Positions 16,920 to 25,368 of a stretch of DNA of 64,000 bases are shown piece after piece. The position numbers and the translations under genes were made by a program. Position 1 is the stretch's first letter. Every line of letters starts with the position of its first letter. A model generated the notes under the pieces. That model was not told the origin of the DNA. It did no database searches and worked only from the letters and a program-made list of their open reading frames with translations. Source of the stretch: Hyphomicrobium sp. (lineage in GTDB: Bacteria > Pseudomonadota > Alphaproteobacteria > Rhizobiales > Hyphomicrobiaceae); contig JASBSU010000023.1 of the NCBI GenBank assembly GCA_030148725.1, positions 34,691 to 98,690 of the forward strand, in the 5' to 3' direction.

Positions 16920-17131
16920 GACGTGTCCCGATCGCTACCCGAGCTGCCGAGCCCGCACGTATTGACTCCAACGATGCCGTAAGCCGGGCAAAAGCGCGCC
17001 AAGCCTGTGATCAGCGGGACCAGCCCAACGAGGCCCCACCACGTCTGCGGACCGATGAACACGAGGCTCAGAAGTCCGATGCCGAGCGCAATTCTGGCCG
17101 CCCGATCGAAACTGCCGACATTCTTGAGCAT
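16913..17131 (-). CDS. YgaP-like DUF2892 membrane protein
   Basis: A 72-residue protein resembling the membrane domain of the rhodanese YgaP (DUF2892): NVGSFDRAARIALGIGLL, then two helices and the FCPAYGIVGVNTCG signature. Its cysteines may carry sulfane sulfur. It is the first gene of the sulfide operon; AGGAGG lies about six bases before the ATG. The rhodanese domain found in E. coli YgaP is absent. Confidence 0.87.
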   Translation of the reverse strand: MLKNVGSFDRAARIALGIGLLSLVFIGPQTWWGLVGLVPLITGLARFCPAYGIVGVNTCGLGSSGSDRDTSC

Positions 17132-17199
17132 GAGGCACCTCCTGTTGTGCTGGGAGGATCTAGCCCGCTCGGGTGCGCCGGGTCTGTGACCTAGTCACA
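17132..17199 (-). promoter_or_regulatory. Promoter of the sulfide operon with Crp/Fnr-type palindrome
   Basis: The palindrome TGTGAC-CTA-GTCACA spans 17185-17199. On the minus strand a -10-like TAGATC lies at 17162-17157, which would place the start site near 17150 and the palindrome centre near -42, the classic class II activator position. The Crp/Fnr-family gene directly upstream is the obvious candidate protein. The palindrome is seen; the promoter assignment is inference. Confidence 0.6.
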
Positions 17200-17217
17200 T
17201 TGGCGCCGAAAGAGGCG

Positions 17218-17913
17218 TCAGGGCGCTGCCGCGAGCCGCCGCAGCTCGTTCGGCTGCACGAGGTCGATGGCACCGCGCGACGTCGAAATCCAGCCCCGTC
17301 TCTGGAACTCGTTGAGCTGGCGGCTCACGACCTCGCGCGCCGTGCCGAGTTCGGCTGCCAGCTGCTGGTGCGTAAGGTCGACCCGCCCCTGATCGTTGGC
17401 CCGCTCGACGAGCCGCTGCGCGAGGCGAACATCGACGCGCGAGAAGGCCACTTCCTCGATCACGCGGAAAAGGTCGGTGACGCGGTGGCTGAAGGCGGTG
17501 AAGACGAAGCGTCGGAAGTCCGGCGAGCGCGCGATGAGATCATCGAACGTCGCGCGAGGAATGGCCACAGCTTCGACGTCCGTTTCGGCGACCGCTTCGG
17601 CTTGATAGTCCTCATAGCCCATGAGGCACGCCGTTGTGAGCGCGCAGCTATCGCCCGCAGATACGCGATAGAGCACGATCTCGCGCCCGGACTCGGAGAC
17701 CTGCTGCACGCGCACCGTACCGCGGATCAGGAGAAGGAAGGCGTCCGGCGCCTGTCCTGGACCAAAGATGCGCGTTCCGACGGGAAGGCGCGCGATACGG
17801 CTCGTCTCGACGAGCGTAGCGACGATGTCCGGCGGCAAACTGTGCAACCCGGGAAAATTCGAGATCCAGCCGTCGCCGTGCCAGCCTTCGGTGTGGCCGC
17901 CTTCGTTATACAT
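17218..17913 (-). CDS. Crp/Fnr-family regulator with a two-cysteine pair, likely sulfide/persulfide-responsive
   Basis: A 231-residue regulator: cyclic-nucleotide-type beta-roll (about 20-120), dimerisation helix (about 125-155) and a winged helix (about 170-225) with HQQLAAELGTAREVVSRQLNEF. It lacks the N-terminal cysteine cluster of oxygen-sensing Fnr. The only two cysteines are C90 and C96 (SCALTTACL), six residues apart, as expected for a thiol or polysulfide switch (inference). It lies just before the sulfide operon and after the cbb3 cluster on the same strand. Most sulfide operons of this type are known to use the ArsR-type BigR/SqrR instead. Confidence 0.88.
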   Translation of the reverse strand: MYNEGGHTEGWHGDGWISNFPGLHSLPPDIVATLVETSRIARLPVGTRIFGPGQAPDAFLLLIRGTVRVQQVSESGREIVLYRVSAGDSCALTTACLMGYEDYQAEAVAETDVEAVAIPRATFDDLIARSPDFRRFVFTAFSHRVTDLFRVIEEVAFSRVDVRLAQRLVERANDQGRVDLTHQQLAAELGTAREVVSRQLNEFQRRGWISTSRGAIDLVQPNELRRLAAAP

Positions 17914-17988
17914 GTCTCGCCTGTGATCAACGTTGCCGCAAGCATATCGGCAGGAACGGCCGATGTCAGCTCGACCCTCCGGCAGGGA

Positions 17989-18687
17989 TCAGGCCGGGAA
18001 ACAGAAGGCGACGATATCCTTCACAGGCACCACCAGCGACAGCGCCGCGATCGAGACGAGCCCCAGCCCGATCGCCATGCGTGGACCGCGCCGGTCGGCC
18101 CAGCCTTTCAGCGACGCGACGCCGAATGCCGCTGCTGTCACCGACGGCAGCGTGCCGAGCCCGAACCCGAGCATGATAATGGCGCCCTGCGTCGCCGTTC
18201 CGCTCATCATGGCGAAGAACAGCGTGGCGAAGACCATGCCGCACGGCAGCAGGCCCCAAATGAGGCCGGTCGAATAGACCCACAGCCAGTAGCTCGGTTC
18301 CGGGGACAGTCTGATGCGTGCCAGGCGCTCGCTGATGGCGCGCGTGATGCCGTCGAGCGCCGAGGGTGCTGGCGCCAGGCCCGCCACCGAAAGTCCGATC
18401 CACATGAGGGTCGCACCCGCTGCCCAACGCATGACGTTGTGCGCGATCTCGCGGTCGAGGCCGGCGTAGATCGTCGTGCCGAACAGCCCCACCGCCGCAC
18501 CCGCGGCGACATAAGCGGAAACACGGCCCGCCTGTGCAACCAGCAAGGTCGGCAACGCCGAATGCGCCGCGCCCTGCGGCGCCAGCGCGAACACCAGCCC
18601 CGAGGCGATGGGCCCGCACATCCCGACGCAATGCAGGCTGGCCGCGAGCCCGGCCAGGACACCTGCAAGAAATGTGAGTTCGGACAT
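17989..18687 (-). CDS. TauE/SafE/DsbD_2-like membrane protein of the cbb3 cluster
   Basis: A 232-residue protein of about six helices with the SLHCVGMCGP motif at residues 18-27 and LPCGMVFATL later, typical of the metal-transport-like family that follows ccoS in many cbb3 clusters. The two cysteines in a helix (HCVGMC) suggest copper handling for oxidase assembly. It is the last gene of the cco run on this strand, 73 bases after the 125-residue membrane protein. Confidence 0.8.
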   Translation of the reverse strand: MSELTFLAGVLAGLAASLHCVGMCGPIASGLVFALAPQGAAHSALPTLLVAQAGRVSAYVAAGAAVGLFGTTIYAGLDREIAHNVMRWAAGATLMWIGLSVAGLAPAPSALDGITRAISERLARIRLSPEPSYWLWVYSTGLIWGLLPCGMVFATLFFAMMSGTATQGAIIMLGFGLGTLPSVTAAAFGVASLKGWADRRGPRMAIGLGLVSIAALSLVVPVKDIVAFCFPA

Positions 18688-18760
18688 AGACCGCCTGTTG
18701 CGCTTTCTCGGCGGCGCCAGTCTAAACCATCAGCGCATCGGACCCAATGCGTCCGATGTC

Positions 18761-19138
18761 CTAGTCGAGCTCGCTGAGCGGGGGATTGCTGAGCGCTATG
18801 GCGAGGATCAGCGCCAGCATCACGGGCACCAGCGCCAGCGCGATATAGAACGCCACGGAGAAGCCCCAGATGATCGTCCCGAGGATGGCGAAGAAGAGGA
18901 ACGCCGCCGTGATCGCGGTGATGATGTTCGCCTGCGCCCATGCCGGAATGACGCGCCACAGCACGGGTGCGTAGGGCAGGATGGCCATGACCGTCGCGCC
19001 GATCACGGCAGTCCATGGGCCGATGGTCAGCAGCGCGATGGTGCCGGCCATGCTCGCGTTCATGATCGCAAGGGCCATGCGGGCGCGCCGGCGGTCTGTG
19101 TTCTCGTCGAAGAAGGCGGCGGACTTAGCGGCGCTCAT
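18761..19138 (-). CDS. Hypothetical four-helix membrane protein between ccoS and the SafE-like gene
   Basis: Not recognised. The 125-residue product has a charged N-terminus (FFDENTDRRRARM) and then about four hydrophobic segments with no cysteine or histidine cluster. Its start overlaps the end of ccoS by 14 bases, so the two are coupled. It occupies part of the space where cbb3 clusters usually carry the copper ATPase CcoI, but is far too small to replace it. An alternative start lies nine bases upstream at 19147. Confidence 0.7.
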   Translation of the reverse strand: MSAAKSAAFFDENTDRRRARMALAIMNASMAGTIALLTIGPWTAVIGATVMAILPYAPVLWRVIPAWAQANIITAITAAFLFFAILGTIIWGFSVAFYIALALVPVMLALILAIALSNPPLSELD

Positions 19139-19295
19139 GTGCGTCATTCTCCAGTGGCTCGTCGTCGAAAAGGATGCGCGCGGCAGCCCCTTCGAGGTCA
19201 TCGTATTGGCGGGTACGAAGCGTCCACAGGAACGCCACGAGATAGAAAAAGCCGAGCCCGAGGGCGATGGGAATCAGGAGAAGCAGGCTGCTCAT
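19125..19295 (-). CDS. ccoS: cbb3-type oxidase assembly protein CcoS
   Basis: A short gene of 56 codons: one N-terminal membrane helix (SSLLLLIPIALGLGFFYLVAFLW) followed by RTRQYDDLEGAAARILFDD, the family's signature of a helix then Q(Y/F)DDLEGPA.RIL. CcoS is needed for heme and copper insertion into cbb3 oxidase. It lies nine bases after ccoH and overlaps the next gene, as expected for the cluster. Confidence 0.92.
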   Translation of the reverse strand: MSSLLLLIPIALGLGFFYLVAFLWTLRTRQYDDLEGAAARILFDDEPLENDAHERR

Positions 19296-19304
19296 CGTTC
19301 TTCC

Positions 19305-19796
19305 TCACCTCGGCTCGATGAAGATTTCGCGCTTGCGCTCGATGCTGGCGCCATCGTCTTCGATCTGAATGCGCAGGAACCAGCGGCCAGCCGTATGGAC
19401 CGCAATCGGGCCCTCGGCGCTTCCGTCATCAAGCGCGCTGAATGTAATCGGGATGGCAGCATCGCCGCCGTGCTCAGCCGTGCCGCTGATGCGTACGTTG
19501 CTAAGTTCCGCGCCGGTCGCATCGCGAGCGGCAACCTTCACGATGCCCTTGAGATGCCCAGTCGGCTCGAAACCGACCGATACGCGCCAGCCGAGGTCGC
19601 GGTCCTTCTGCCGGGCGGCGATCGTGTCGTTGTAGGCAAGGCCGCGACGGTAGGGGTCGACCTCTGAAAGTCCGGTGAAGCTGTTCACCGCCAGCGTGAT
19701 GAGGACAATCTCGACGCACGTCAGGAATACGAAGAACGCGATGAACGAAGCTGGTATCCAGCGGTCGTTGCGTAAGAGGCTCGCCAGTGCGGTCAT
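19305..19796 (-). CDS. ccoH: FixH/CcoH family oxidase assembly protein
   Basis: A 163-residue single-pass membrane protein: helix at about 17-38, then a periplasmic beta-rich domain with the FixH-typical YRRGLAYNDTIAARQKDRDLGW segment. CcoH interacts with cbb3 subunits during assembly. The ATG at 19796 overlaps the ccoG stop (ATGA). Confidence 0.92.
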   Translation of the reverse strand: MTALASLLRNDRWIPASFIAFFVFLTCVEIVLITLAVNSFTGLSEVDPYRRGLAYNDTIAARQKDRDLGWRVSVGFEPTGHLKGIVKVAARDATGAELSNVRISGTAEHGGDAAIPITFSALDDGSAEGPIAVHTAGRWFLRIQIEDDGASIERKREIFIEPR

Positions 19797-21244
19797 GGCC
19801 GCGCCCCTCCGGGTCCCCAGAAGTAGGTTTGGAAGCGTGCCAGCGGGGCGTGCGTTCCCTTGTCTGTCAGCACCAGCGTGACCGGCACCCGCCCTTCCGG
19901 CGCACTGTCCTTCGGCACCGTGATCATCACGCGTTCTGACACAGAGCGGCGATTGCACAGGAAGGCCGGTTCGGGAAGATCGCTCGTCGACACGCGAACC
20001 GCCGAGCCAGGCAGACCCTCTACGCTCACGCCAACGCTGGAGATGTCGCCGCCGCGATGCGCAAAGCGCAGCGTGTAGTCATTGCGGATGCTGCCGTCCG
20101 AGAGTTTGACGAACGGCGGTTGCCGCTGGTGCTCGAGCGAGGCATCGATATTGCTGCGCGTGGCGATGGCCCATGCCATTGCCGAGCCGGAGACCAGCAT
20201 CACGAAAGCGAACATCAACGGCTTCACACGCAGAAAACGCGGCGCCGTCTGCTGGCCGGGTGGCAAGAGCGCGGACTGGTCCGTGCTCATTTTGATAAGG
20301 CCATGCGGACGGCCGATGCGATCCATCACCGTGTTGCACGCATCGATGCAAAGTCCGCAACCGATGCATCCGAGCTGCAACCCATCACGGATGTCGATGC
20401 GCGTCGGACAGCTGCTGACGCACTTGCCACAATCGACGCAGTCGCCGCGATATGGCCCATTGTCAGCGAGAAGCGAGGCAGCAGGGGAGGGCGCTTCGCT
20501 GAACATGTCCACCAGCGCTGGGCGCAAGGGTACACGGGCGCGCGCCCGCGGCTCGCCGCGCCAGTTCTGGTAGGTGACCACGAGCGTGTCTGGATCGAGC
20601 AGCGCGCTCTGGAAGCGCGGCCAGGGACACATGTGCAGGCAGATGTTCTCGCGCGTATGCGCAGCGAACATGTACGTCGTGAACGAAAGCACGCCGATAG
20701 TGACGTAAGCGGCTGGCGGCGCAGCACCGCTGATGAGTTGTGGCGCCAGAGTGGTGATGTCGATGAACAGGCCGGTGAACGTGAACGCCGTGAAGAAGGC
20801 AACGAGCACATGCGCCGCCGACTTCACCCACTGGCCCGCCTTGCTGTCGCGACCGAACTGCTGATCGATGCGCCGATCGATGGCGAAGAACATGTCCGTC
20901 CAGACGGTCTGCGGGCAGGCAAAGCCGCACCACACGCGACCGAACAGAGCCGTGACGAAGAACAGCGCTGCCGCCGAGAAGATCAAAAGCCCGAGCAGCA
21001 GCGGCAGATCCGGCGGCCAGAACTCCAGGCCGAACAGGTAGAGGCGTCGCGCCGGAATATCGAGGATGACGGCCTGCGCCGTCTCGCCGTTCCTCGTCCA
21101 GCGCAGCCACGGCGTGATGAAGTAAACGCCTAGCAGGAAGAGTGTCAGGAAGGTCTTGATGCGGCGGAACCGGCCCGACGCGGCGTGCGGCGTACCTTGC
21201 CGCATCGCGCGCTGTGCCGTCGGCATGACCGTTCCAGAGTGCAT
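19793..21244 (-). CDS. ccoG: FixG/CcoG cupric reductase, 4Fe-4S cbb3 assembly factor
   Basis: A 483-residue inner-membrane ferredoxin-type protein with about five helices. It has two 4Fe-4S motifs (CVDCGKCVSSCP and CIGCGLCIDACN around residues 268-315) and a C-terminal periplasmic Ig-like domain. CcoG is known to reduce Cu(II) for cbb3 oxidase assembly. The start lies two bases after ccoP with GGAGAG six bases upstream. It keeps the FACPQTVWTDMFF segment of the family. Confidence 0.94.
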   Translation of the reverse strand: MHSGTVMPTAQRAMRQGTPHAASGRFRRIKTFLTLFLLGVYFITPWLRWTRNGETAQAVILDIPARRLYLFGLEFWPPDLPLLLGLLIFSAAALFFVTALFGRVWCGFACPQTVWTDMFFAIDRRIDQQFGRDSKAGQWVKSAAHVLVAFFTAFTFTGLFIDITTLAPQLISGAAPPAAYVTIGVLSFTTYMFAAHTRENICLHMCPWPRFQSALLDPDTLVVTYQNWRGEPRARARVPLRPALVDMFSEAPSPAASLLADNGPYRGDCVDCGKCVSSCPTRIDIRDGLQLGCIGCGLCIDACNTVMDRIGRPHGLIKMSTDQSALLPPGQQTAPRFLRVKPLMFAFVMLVSGSAMAWAIATRSNIDASLEHQRQPPFVKLSDGSIRNDYTLRFAHRGGDISSVGVSVEGLPGSAVRVSTSDLPEPAFLCNRRSVSERVMITVPKDSAPEGRVPVTLVLTDKGTHAPLARFQTYFWGPGGARP

Positions 21245-21246
21245 CG

Positions 21247-22113
21247 CTACTCTCCGCCGCCGAGCGAATGCACATAGATCGTCAGCATCTTCACCGCATC
21301 ATCGCCGAGGCGGGGCTTCCACGACGGCATCGAGCCCATGCGCGGCTTCCCGATCTGATGCACGATCGACTCTTTGCTGTCGCCGTAGAGCCAGATCTGG
21401 TCTTTGAGGCGCGGCACGCCCATCTCGCGCATGCCTTCGCCCTCGGCCCCGTGGCAGCCGGCGCAATTCGCCTCGTAGATCGCTGCACCCGGAAGCGCCT
21501 TGCGGCCCTCGACGGCTTTCGCATCCGACAGCGTCAGCACATAGTCGGCGACGGCGGAGATCTCCTCCGCGCTCAGCATCTCGCCGAACGGCGGCATCTC
21601 CGATTGACGGCTTTCAGCATCCTCGTTGCGAATGCCGTGCGCGATGGTCAGGTAGATGTCGTCGAGCTTGCCGCCCCAGAGCCAATCGTCGTCGATCAGC
21701 GACGGGAACTGACCCTGCTGCCCGCCGGCACCGAGGCCGTGGCAAGCCGCGCAGTTCTGATTGAATAGCGAGCGCCCACCGGTGATCGCGAAGGTGCGCA
21801 ACTCCTCCGATTGCGCGATCTCCGATACCGGCTTGGCCGCGATCTGGTCGCGCCAGTGCGCCTGCGCAGCGCGTGCCGCGTCCTTCTCGGTCTTGAGTTC
21901 GCCCGCGCTCGTCCAGCCGAGCAGACCCGGAAAATAGAACCGCGTCGTCGGCCAACCCGGATACAGAAGCGCATAGATGATGGCGATGGCGAACGTGATG
22001 ACGAGCGTGATCACCCACCAGCGCGGCAGCGGCGTGTAGAGTTCCTCGATGCCATCCCACTTGTGGCCGGTGGTGTATTGGCCCGTCACCGGGTCATAGC
22101 GATGCTCACCCAT
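21247..22113 (-). CDS. ccoP: cbb3-type cytochrome c oxidase subunit III (diheme)
   Basis: A 288-residue membrane-anchored diheme cytochrome c with one helix (about 30-52) and two CxxCH heme sites: NCAACHG and NCAGCHG. It passes electrons from soluble cytochrome c to CcoO/CcoN. The N-terminus HRYDPVTGQYTTGHKWDGIEEL is typical. The start at 22113 overlaps ccoQ by eight bases. Confidence 0.95.
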   Translation of the reverse strand: MGEHRYDPVTGQYTTGHKWDGIEELYTPLPRWWVITLVITFAIAIIYALLYPGWPTTRFYFPGLLGWTSAGELKTEKDAARAAQAHWRDQIAAKPVSEIAQSEELRTFAITGGRSLFNQNCAACHGLGAGGQQGQFPSLIDDDWLWGGKLDDIYLTIAHGIRNEDAESRQSEMPPFGEMLSAEEISAVADYVLTLSDAKAVEGRKALPGAAIYEANCAGCHGAEGEGMREMGVPRLKDQIWLYGDSKESIVHQIGKPRMGSMPSWKPRLGDDAVKMLTIYVHSLGGGE

Positions 22114-22270
22114 TTTGGTCGTCCTTCGTGTCGAAGGGGATTTGCGCATCGCGCTCGTATTCGGCCTTCGCGCCGGGGCGCAGCACGACCCACAGGATCA
22201 TGCCGAACAGACCCATGCCGATGACCGGCCAGATCGCCATGAGGTATTGCGTCAGTGTCTCGCCACTCAT
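22106..22270 (-). CDS. ccoQ: cbb3-type oxidase small subunit CcoQ
   Basis: A 54-residue single-helix protein (MSGETLTQYLMAIWPVIGMG then FGMILWVVLRPG), the usual size and position for CcoQ between ccoO and ccoP. It stabilises the oxidase complex. Confidence 0.9.
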   Translation of the reverse strand: MSGETLTQYLMAIWPVIGMGLFGMILWVVLRPGAKAEYERDAQIPFDTKDDQNG

Positions 22271-22277
22271 CGGATGC

Positions 22278-23003
22278 TCACTTTGCCGGTGTCGCGCCGG
22301 CAGCATCCGGCTCGGAGAAATCGACGAGCGTCCCGAGCACCTGCAGGTAGGCAATCAGCGCATCCATTTCGGTGATGGTGGAAGGGTTGCCGTCGAAGTC
22401 GCCGAGCTTCGCCTTCGGATAGCGCTTCAGCAGCGCCTCGGTGTCGCCTTGCCCGGTGGCCTGCGCCTCGACGTCGGCTCGCGCCTTCTCGAGCATCTCC
22501 TCGCTGTAGGGCACGCCGACCGACTTCAGCGCCTTGAGATGCAGGTCGAGATCGTCGAGGTGCAGCGGCTTGTTCTTGAGGAAGGCGTACGACGGCATGA
22601 TCGATTCCGGCACCACGCTGCGCGGATCGACCATGTGTGCGAGCTGCCAGGCGTTCGAATATTTGCCGCCGACGCGCGCCAGATCGGGACCTGTACGCTT
22701 CGATCCCCATAGGAACGGGTGATCGTACATGCTCTCGGCCGGAATCGAGTAATGGCCGTAGCGCTCCACCTCATCGCGGAACGGCCGGATCATCTGGCTG
22801 TGGCAGGTGTAGCAGCCCTCGCGCGTGTAGACGTTGCGGCCGAGCTGCTCCAGCGGGGTATAAGGACGCACACCTTCCACCGGCGTCACGGTGGTGTCGA
22901 TCTTGAACAGCGGCACGATCTGCACGAGGCCGCCGATCGAGATGACGATGAACGTCAGCATGAACAGCAGCGCTGCGGATTTTTCTACGATGGCGTGATT
23001 CAT
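22278..23003 (-). CDS. ccoO: cbb3-type cytochrome c oxidase subunit II (monoheme)
   Basis: A 241-residue membrane-anchored monoheme cytochrome c: N-terminal helix, then CYTCHSQ heme site and the axial-methionine region around [10 protein letters not shown]. The ATG at 23003 gives the family-like [13 protein letters not shown] start. An in-frame GTG at 23015, overlapping the ccoN stop, would add four residues and is also possible. Confidence 0.94.
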   Translation of the reverse strand: MNHAIVEKSAALLFMLTFIVISIGGLVQIVPLFKIDTTVTPVEGVRPYTPLEQLGRNVYTREGCYTCHSQMIRPFRDEVERYGHYSIPAESMYDHPFLWGSKRTGPDLARVGGKYSNAWQLAHMVDPRSVVPESIMPSYAFLKNKPLHLDDLDLHLKALKSVGVPYSEEMLEKARADVEAQATGQGDTEALLKRYPKAKLGDFDGNPSTITEMDALIAYLQVLGTLVDFSEPDAAGATPAK

Positions 23004-23011
23004 GGCGCGCT

Positions 23012-24499
23012 TCACTCCGCTGCCGTGAGCCGGGGCTGCAAGTCAGCGCCCGACCGGCGTCGCGACGGAGCGCCGTAGATGGTCATGAAGATATTGACGG
23101 CGAACAGGATGCCGCCGGCGAGGAAGAAGATGCCGCCGAGCGCCCGCACGACGTAGTATGGGTGCAGCATCGCCACGCTGTCGGTGAACGAGTACTGCAG
23201 GAACCCGAACTCGTCGTAGGCCTTCCACATCAGGCCCTGGGTGATGCCCGACACCCACATCGCGGTGATGTAGAGAACGATGCCGATCGCAGCGAGCCAG
23301 AAGTGCACCTCGACCAGCTTGATCGACCACAGCGACTTGTTCCACAGCTTCGGAACCATGTGGTAGAGCGAGCCGAACGCCATCAGCGCCACCCAGCCGA
23401 GCGCGCCCGAGTGCACATGGCCGATGGTCCAGTCGGTGTAATGCGACAGCGCGTTGACCGGCTTCAGCGCCATCAGCGGACCCTCGAAGGTGGACATGCC
23501 GTAGAAGGCGACGGCGACGACGAGGAACCGCAGGATTGGATCGGTGCGCAGTTTTCCCCACGCGCCCGACAGCGTCATGATGCCGTTGATCATGCCGCCC
23601 CACGACGGCATCCACAGCATGATCGAGAAGGCAGCGCCGAGCGTTTGCGTCCAGTCTGGCAGCGCCGTGAAGTGCAGGTGGTGCGGGCCGGCCCAGATGT
23701 AGAGGAACACCAGCGCCCAGAAGTGCACGATCGACAGCCGATAGGAGTAGATCGGCCGGTCGGCCTGCTTCGGCACGAAGTAGTACATCATGCCGATGAA
23801 GCCGGCGGTGAGCCAGAAGCCCACCATGTTGTGCCCGTACCACCACTGGATCATCGCGCTCTGCACGCCCGCATAGAGCGTGTAGCTCTTCGTCGACGTG
23901 AAGGAGATCGGCACCGCGAGGTTGTTCACGACATGCAACACCGAGACGGTGAGGATGAACGCCAGGAAGAACCAGTTGGCGACGTAGATGTGCGGCTCTC
24001 GCCGGATGGCGAGCGTGCCGACGAAGATCGCCAGGTAGCTGACCCACACCATCGTCAGCCAGATGTCGAGGAACCACTCGGGTTCGGCGTACTCCTGAGA
24101 CTGAGTGAATCCCAGCGGGTAGCTGATCAGCGCCGCGATCAGAAACGCGTTGTACCCCCAGAACAGGAAGCTCGCGAGCTTGGGGCCGCCCCACAGTCCC
24201 GTCCGGCAGGTCCGCTGCACGACATAAAGCGACGTCGCGAGCAGCGCGTTGCCGCCAAATCCCAGAATGACCGCAGACGTGTGTACGGGACGCAGCCGCC
24301 CGAAGGTGAAGAATTCGCCGTAGTTGAGTGCCGGAAAGGCGAGCTGCAACGCGACCCACACGCCGGCAGCGAGGCCGACGACGGCCCAGATGACGGTGGC
24401 GATGGAAAACGCGCGGACGACATCCTCGTTGTAGCCCACGATGGTCTGCTGACCTTCGGCGTAATGCGTGGATCCGATTGTGCTGGCAGCGGCTGTCAT
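23012..24499 (-). CDS. ccoN: cbb3-type cytochrome c oxidase catalytic subunit I
   Basis: A 495-residue catalytic subunit with about 12-14 helices carrying hemes b and b3 and CuB. Seen: [20 protein letters not shown] (low-spin heme histidine), [16 protein letters not shown] (CuB histidine and cross-linked tyrosine region), [15 protein letters not shown] (the CuB His-His pair) and [16 protein letters not shown] (heme histidines). It reduces oxygen with high affinity at low oxygen. It heads the ccoNOQP-GHS run; no TTGAT-N4-ATCAA Fnr/FixK box is visible in the 250 bases upstream. Confidence 0.96.
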   Translation of the reverse strand: MTAAASTIGSTHYAEGQQTIVGYNEDVVRAFSIATVIWAVVGLAAGVWVALQLAFPALNYGEFFTFGRLRPVHTSAVILGFGGNALLATSLYVVQRTCRTGLWGGPKLASFLFWGYNAFLIAALISYPLGFTQSQEYAEPEWFLDIWLTMVWVSYLAIFVGTLAIRREPHIYVANWFFLAFILTVSVLHVVNNLAVPISFTSTKSYTLYAGVQSAMIQWWYGHNMVGFWLTAGFIGMMYYFVPKQADRPIYSYRLSIVHFWALVFLYIWAGPHHLHFTALPDWTQTLGAAFSIMLWMPSWGGMINGIMTLSGAWGKLRTDPILRFLVVAVAFYGMSTFEGPLMALKPVNALSHYTDWTIGHVHSGALGWVALMAFGSLYHMVPKLWNKSLWSIKLVEVHFWLAAIGIVLYITAMWVSGITQGLMWKAYDEFGFLQYSFTDSVAMLHPYYVVRALGGIFFLAGGILFAVNIFMTIYGAPSRRRSGADLQPRLTAAE

Positions 24500-24748
24500 C
24501 GGCCGTTTGCTCTCCTGGTGCAGGATTGGGTGCGGTCTGCCTGCGCGTGAATGCGCCGAGGCGCTCCTGCAAGGCTCGCGAGGTGGGCAGCGAGTAGTCC
24601 GGCCGTGGCCGTGTTCGTTATTGCGCCTTCATGCGCGGCGCGGGCGCCGCAATAGGCAAAGGCGATCGGTTGTCGGTGCATGGAGCATTCACTAGCCGGA
24701 GTTGCGCGCGTCGCGCGATCGGGTGCGCCGGCAGAGCCGCCGCGCGCA

Positions 24749-25150
24749 TTAAGCCGTCGGAAGTGTTGCGCTGGGCGGCGCGCGCGTACGCACGTTGGCC
24801 GGACGCCTCGAGACCACGTGAGCGTCAGCAGGGATCGCCATGACGACTGTCGGACGGAGCACAGGCAGCAAAACCCGCGTGTCCTGGACGGCCATCTGGG
24901 GATTGCTGGAGGCGGCACAGCTCTCACACGCCTTGCAGCCGTGCTCCTGTGACGTGCCTTCCGTGTGCGACTTCCCGGCGCAAATCGACGGAAGCTCGCC
25001 GCCGGGGAGCGCGTATGCGGCGAGGTCGATCTGGTTAACCGCCGGCTCGTCGCGGAGGCTGCCCTGCGCAAAAACGAGGCTGATCGCTACGAGCGCGTAC
25101 AGCGCCAGTAGCAATCCCTTGGTGTTGCGATTGCGAGCCCACTTCAGCAT
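24749..25150 (-). CDS. DUF2946-like small secreted Cys protein (paralog A)
   Basis: A 133-residue protein: N-terminal hydrophobic segment (LLLALYALVAISLVFA), then DLAAYALPGGELPSICAGK, a short His/Cys region (HGCKACESC) and a C-terminal RTRAPP tail. It shares DL.AYALP.G.LP.ICA.K, C.AC and R.RAPP with the divergent gene at 25369, so the two are paralogs. The pattern (exported, a lone Cys, a CxxC cluster and a closing RAPP tail) resembles DUF2946, which often sits near copper genes. It lies upstream of ccoN on the same strand with 249 bases between and may lead that operon. Confidence 0.7.
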   Translation of the reverse strand: MLKWARNRNTKGLLLALYALVAISLVFAQGSLRDEPAVNQIDLAAYALPGGELPSICAGKSHTEGTSQEHGCKACESCAASSNPQMAVQDTRVLLPVLRPTVVMAIPADAHVVSRRPANVRTRAPPSATLPTA

Positions 25151-25368
25151 TCCCCCAGAGGTCTCTGATGTGCGTCAACCGTCAACGAACTAAGTCGTCG
25201 CACCAAAGTTGACTTGGGACCCTTTGGTAATCGGAGTTCCAAATTCTGCCGTGTGCAGCGGCGCGGTTTGGTGCAATCGCCAACGGATTGGTGAAATAGC
25301 CGCGACTTGGTGGCTCATTCGGTCAAGTCTAATTGACCATTGAAGATTCTGCCGGCTAGCATGTCTGG
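25151..25368. promoter_or_regulatory. Divergent promoter region with GTCAA motifs
   Basis: This 218-base region separates the two paralogs. GTCAA/TTGAC occurs five times: 25174-25178, 25181-25185, 25209-25213, 25322-25326 and 25333-25337. The last two form the perfect inverted repeat GGTCAA-N6-TTGACC (25321-25338), 30 bases before the plus-strand start. CCAAAG (25203) and CTTTGG (25222) form another inverted pair. It probably holds promoters in both directions under one regulator. Confidence 0.5.

Noticed and set aside
12559..17131. Horizontally acquired genomic island around the sulfide operon
   Set aside because: No integrase, tRNA junction, direct repeats or clear change in base composition was seen. 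Operon structure alone is not enough.
24500..24748. Fnr/FixK box for the cbb3 operon
   Set aside because: No TTGAT or ATCAA half-site was found by eye on either strand. The operon may be read from the region upstream of 25150 instead.
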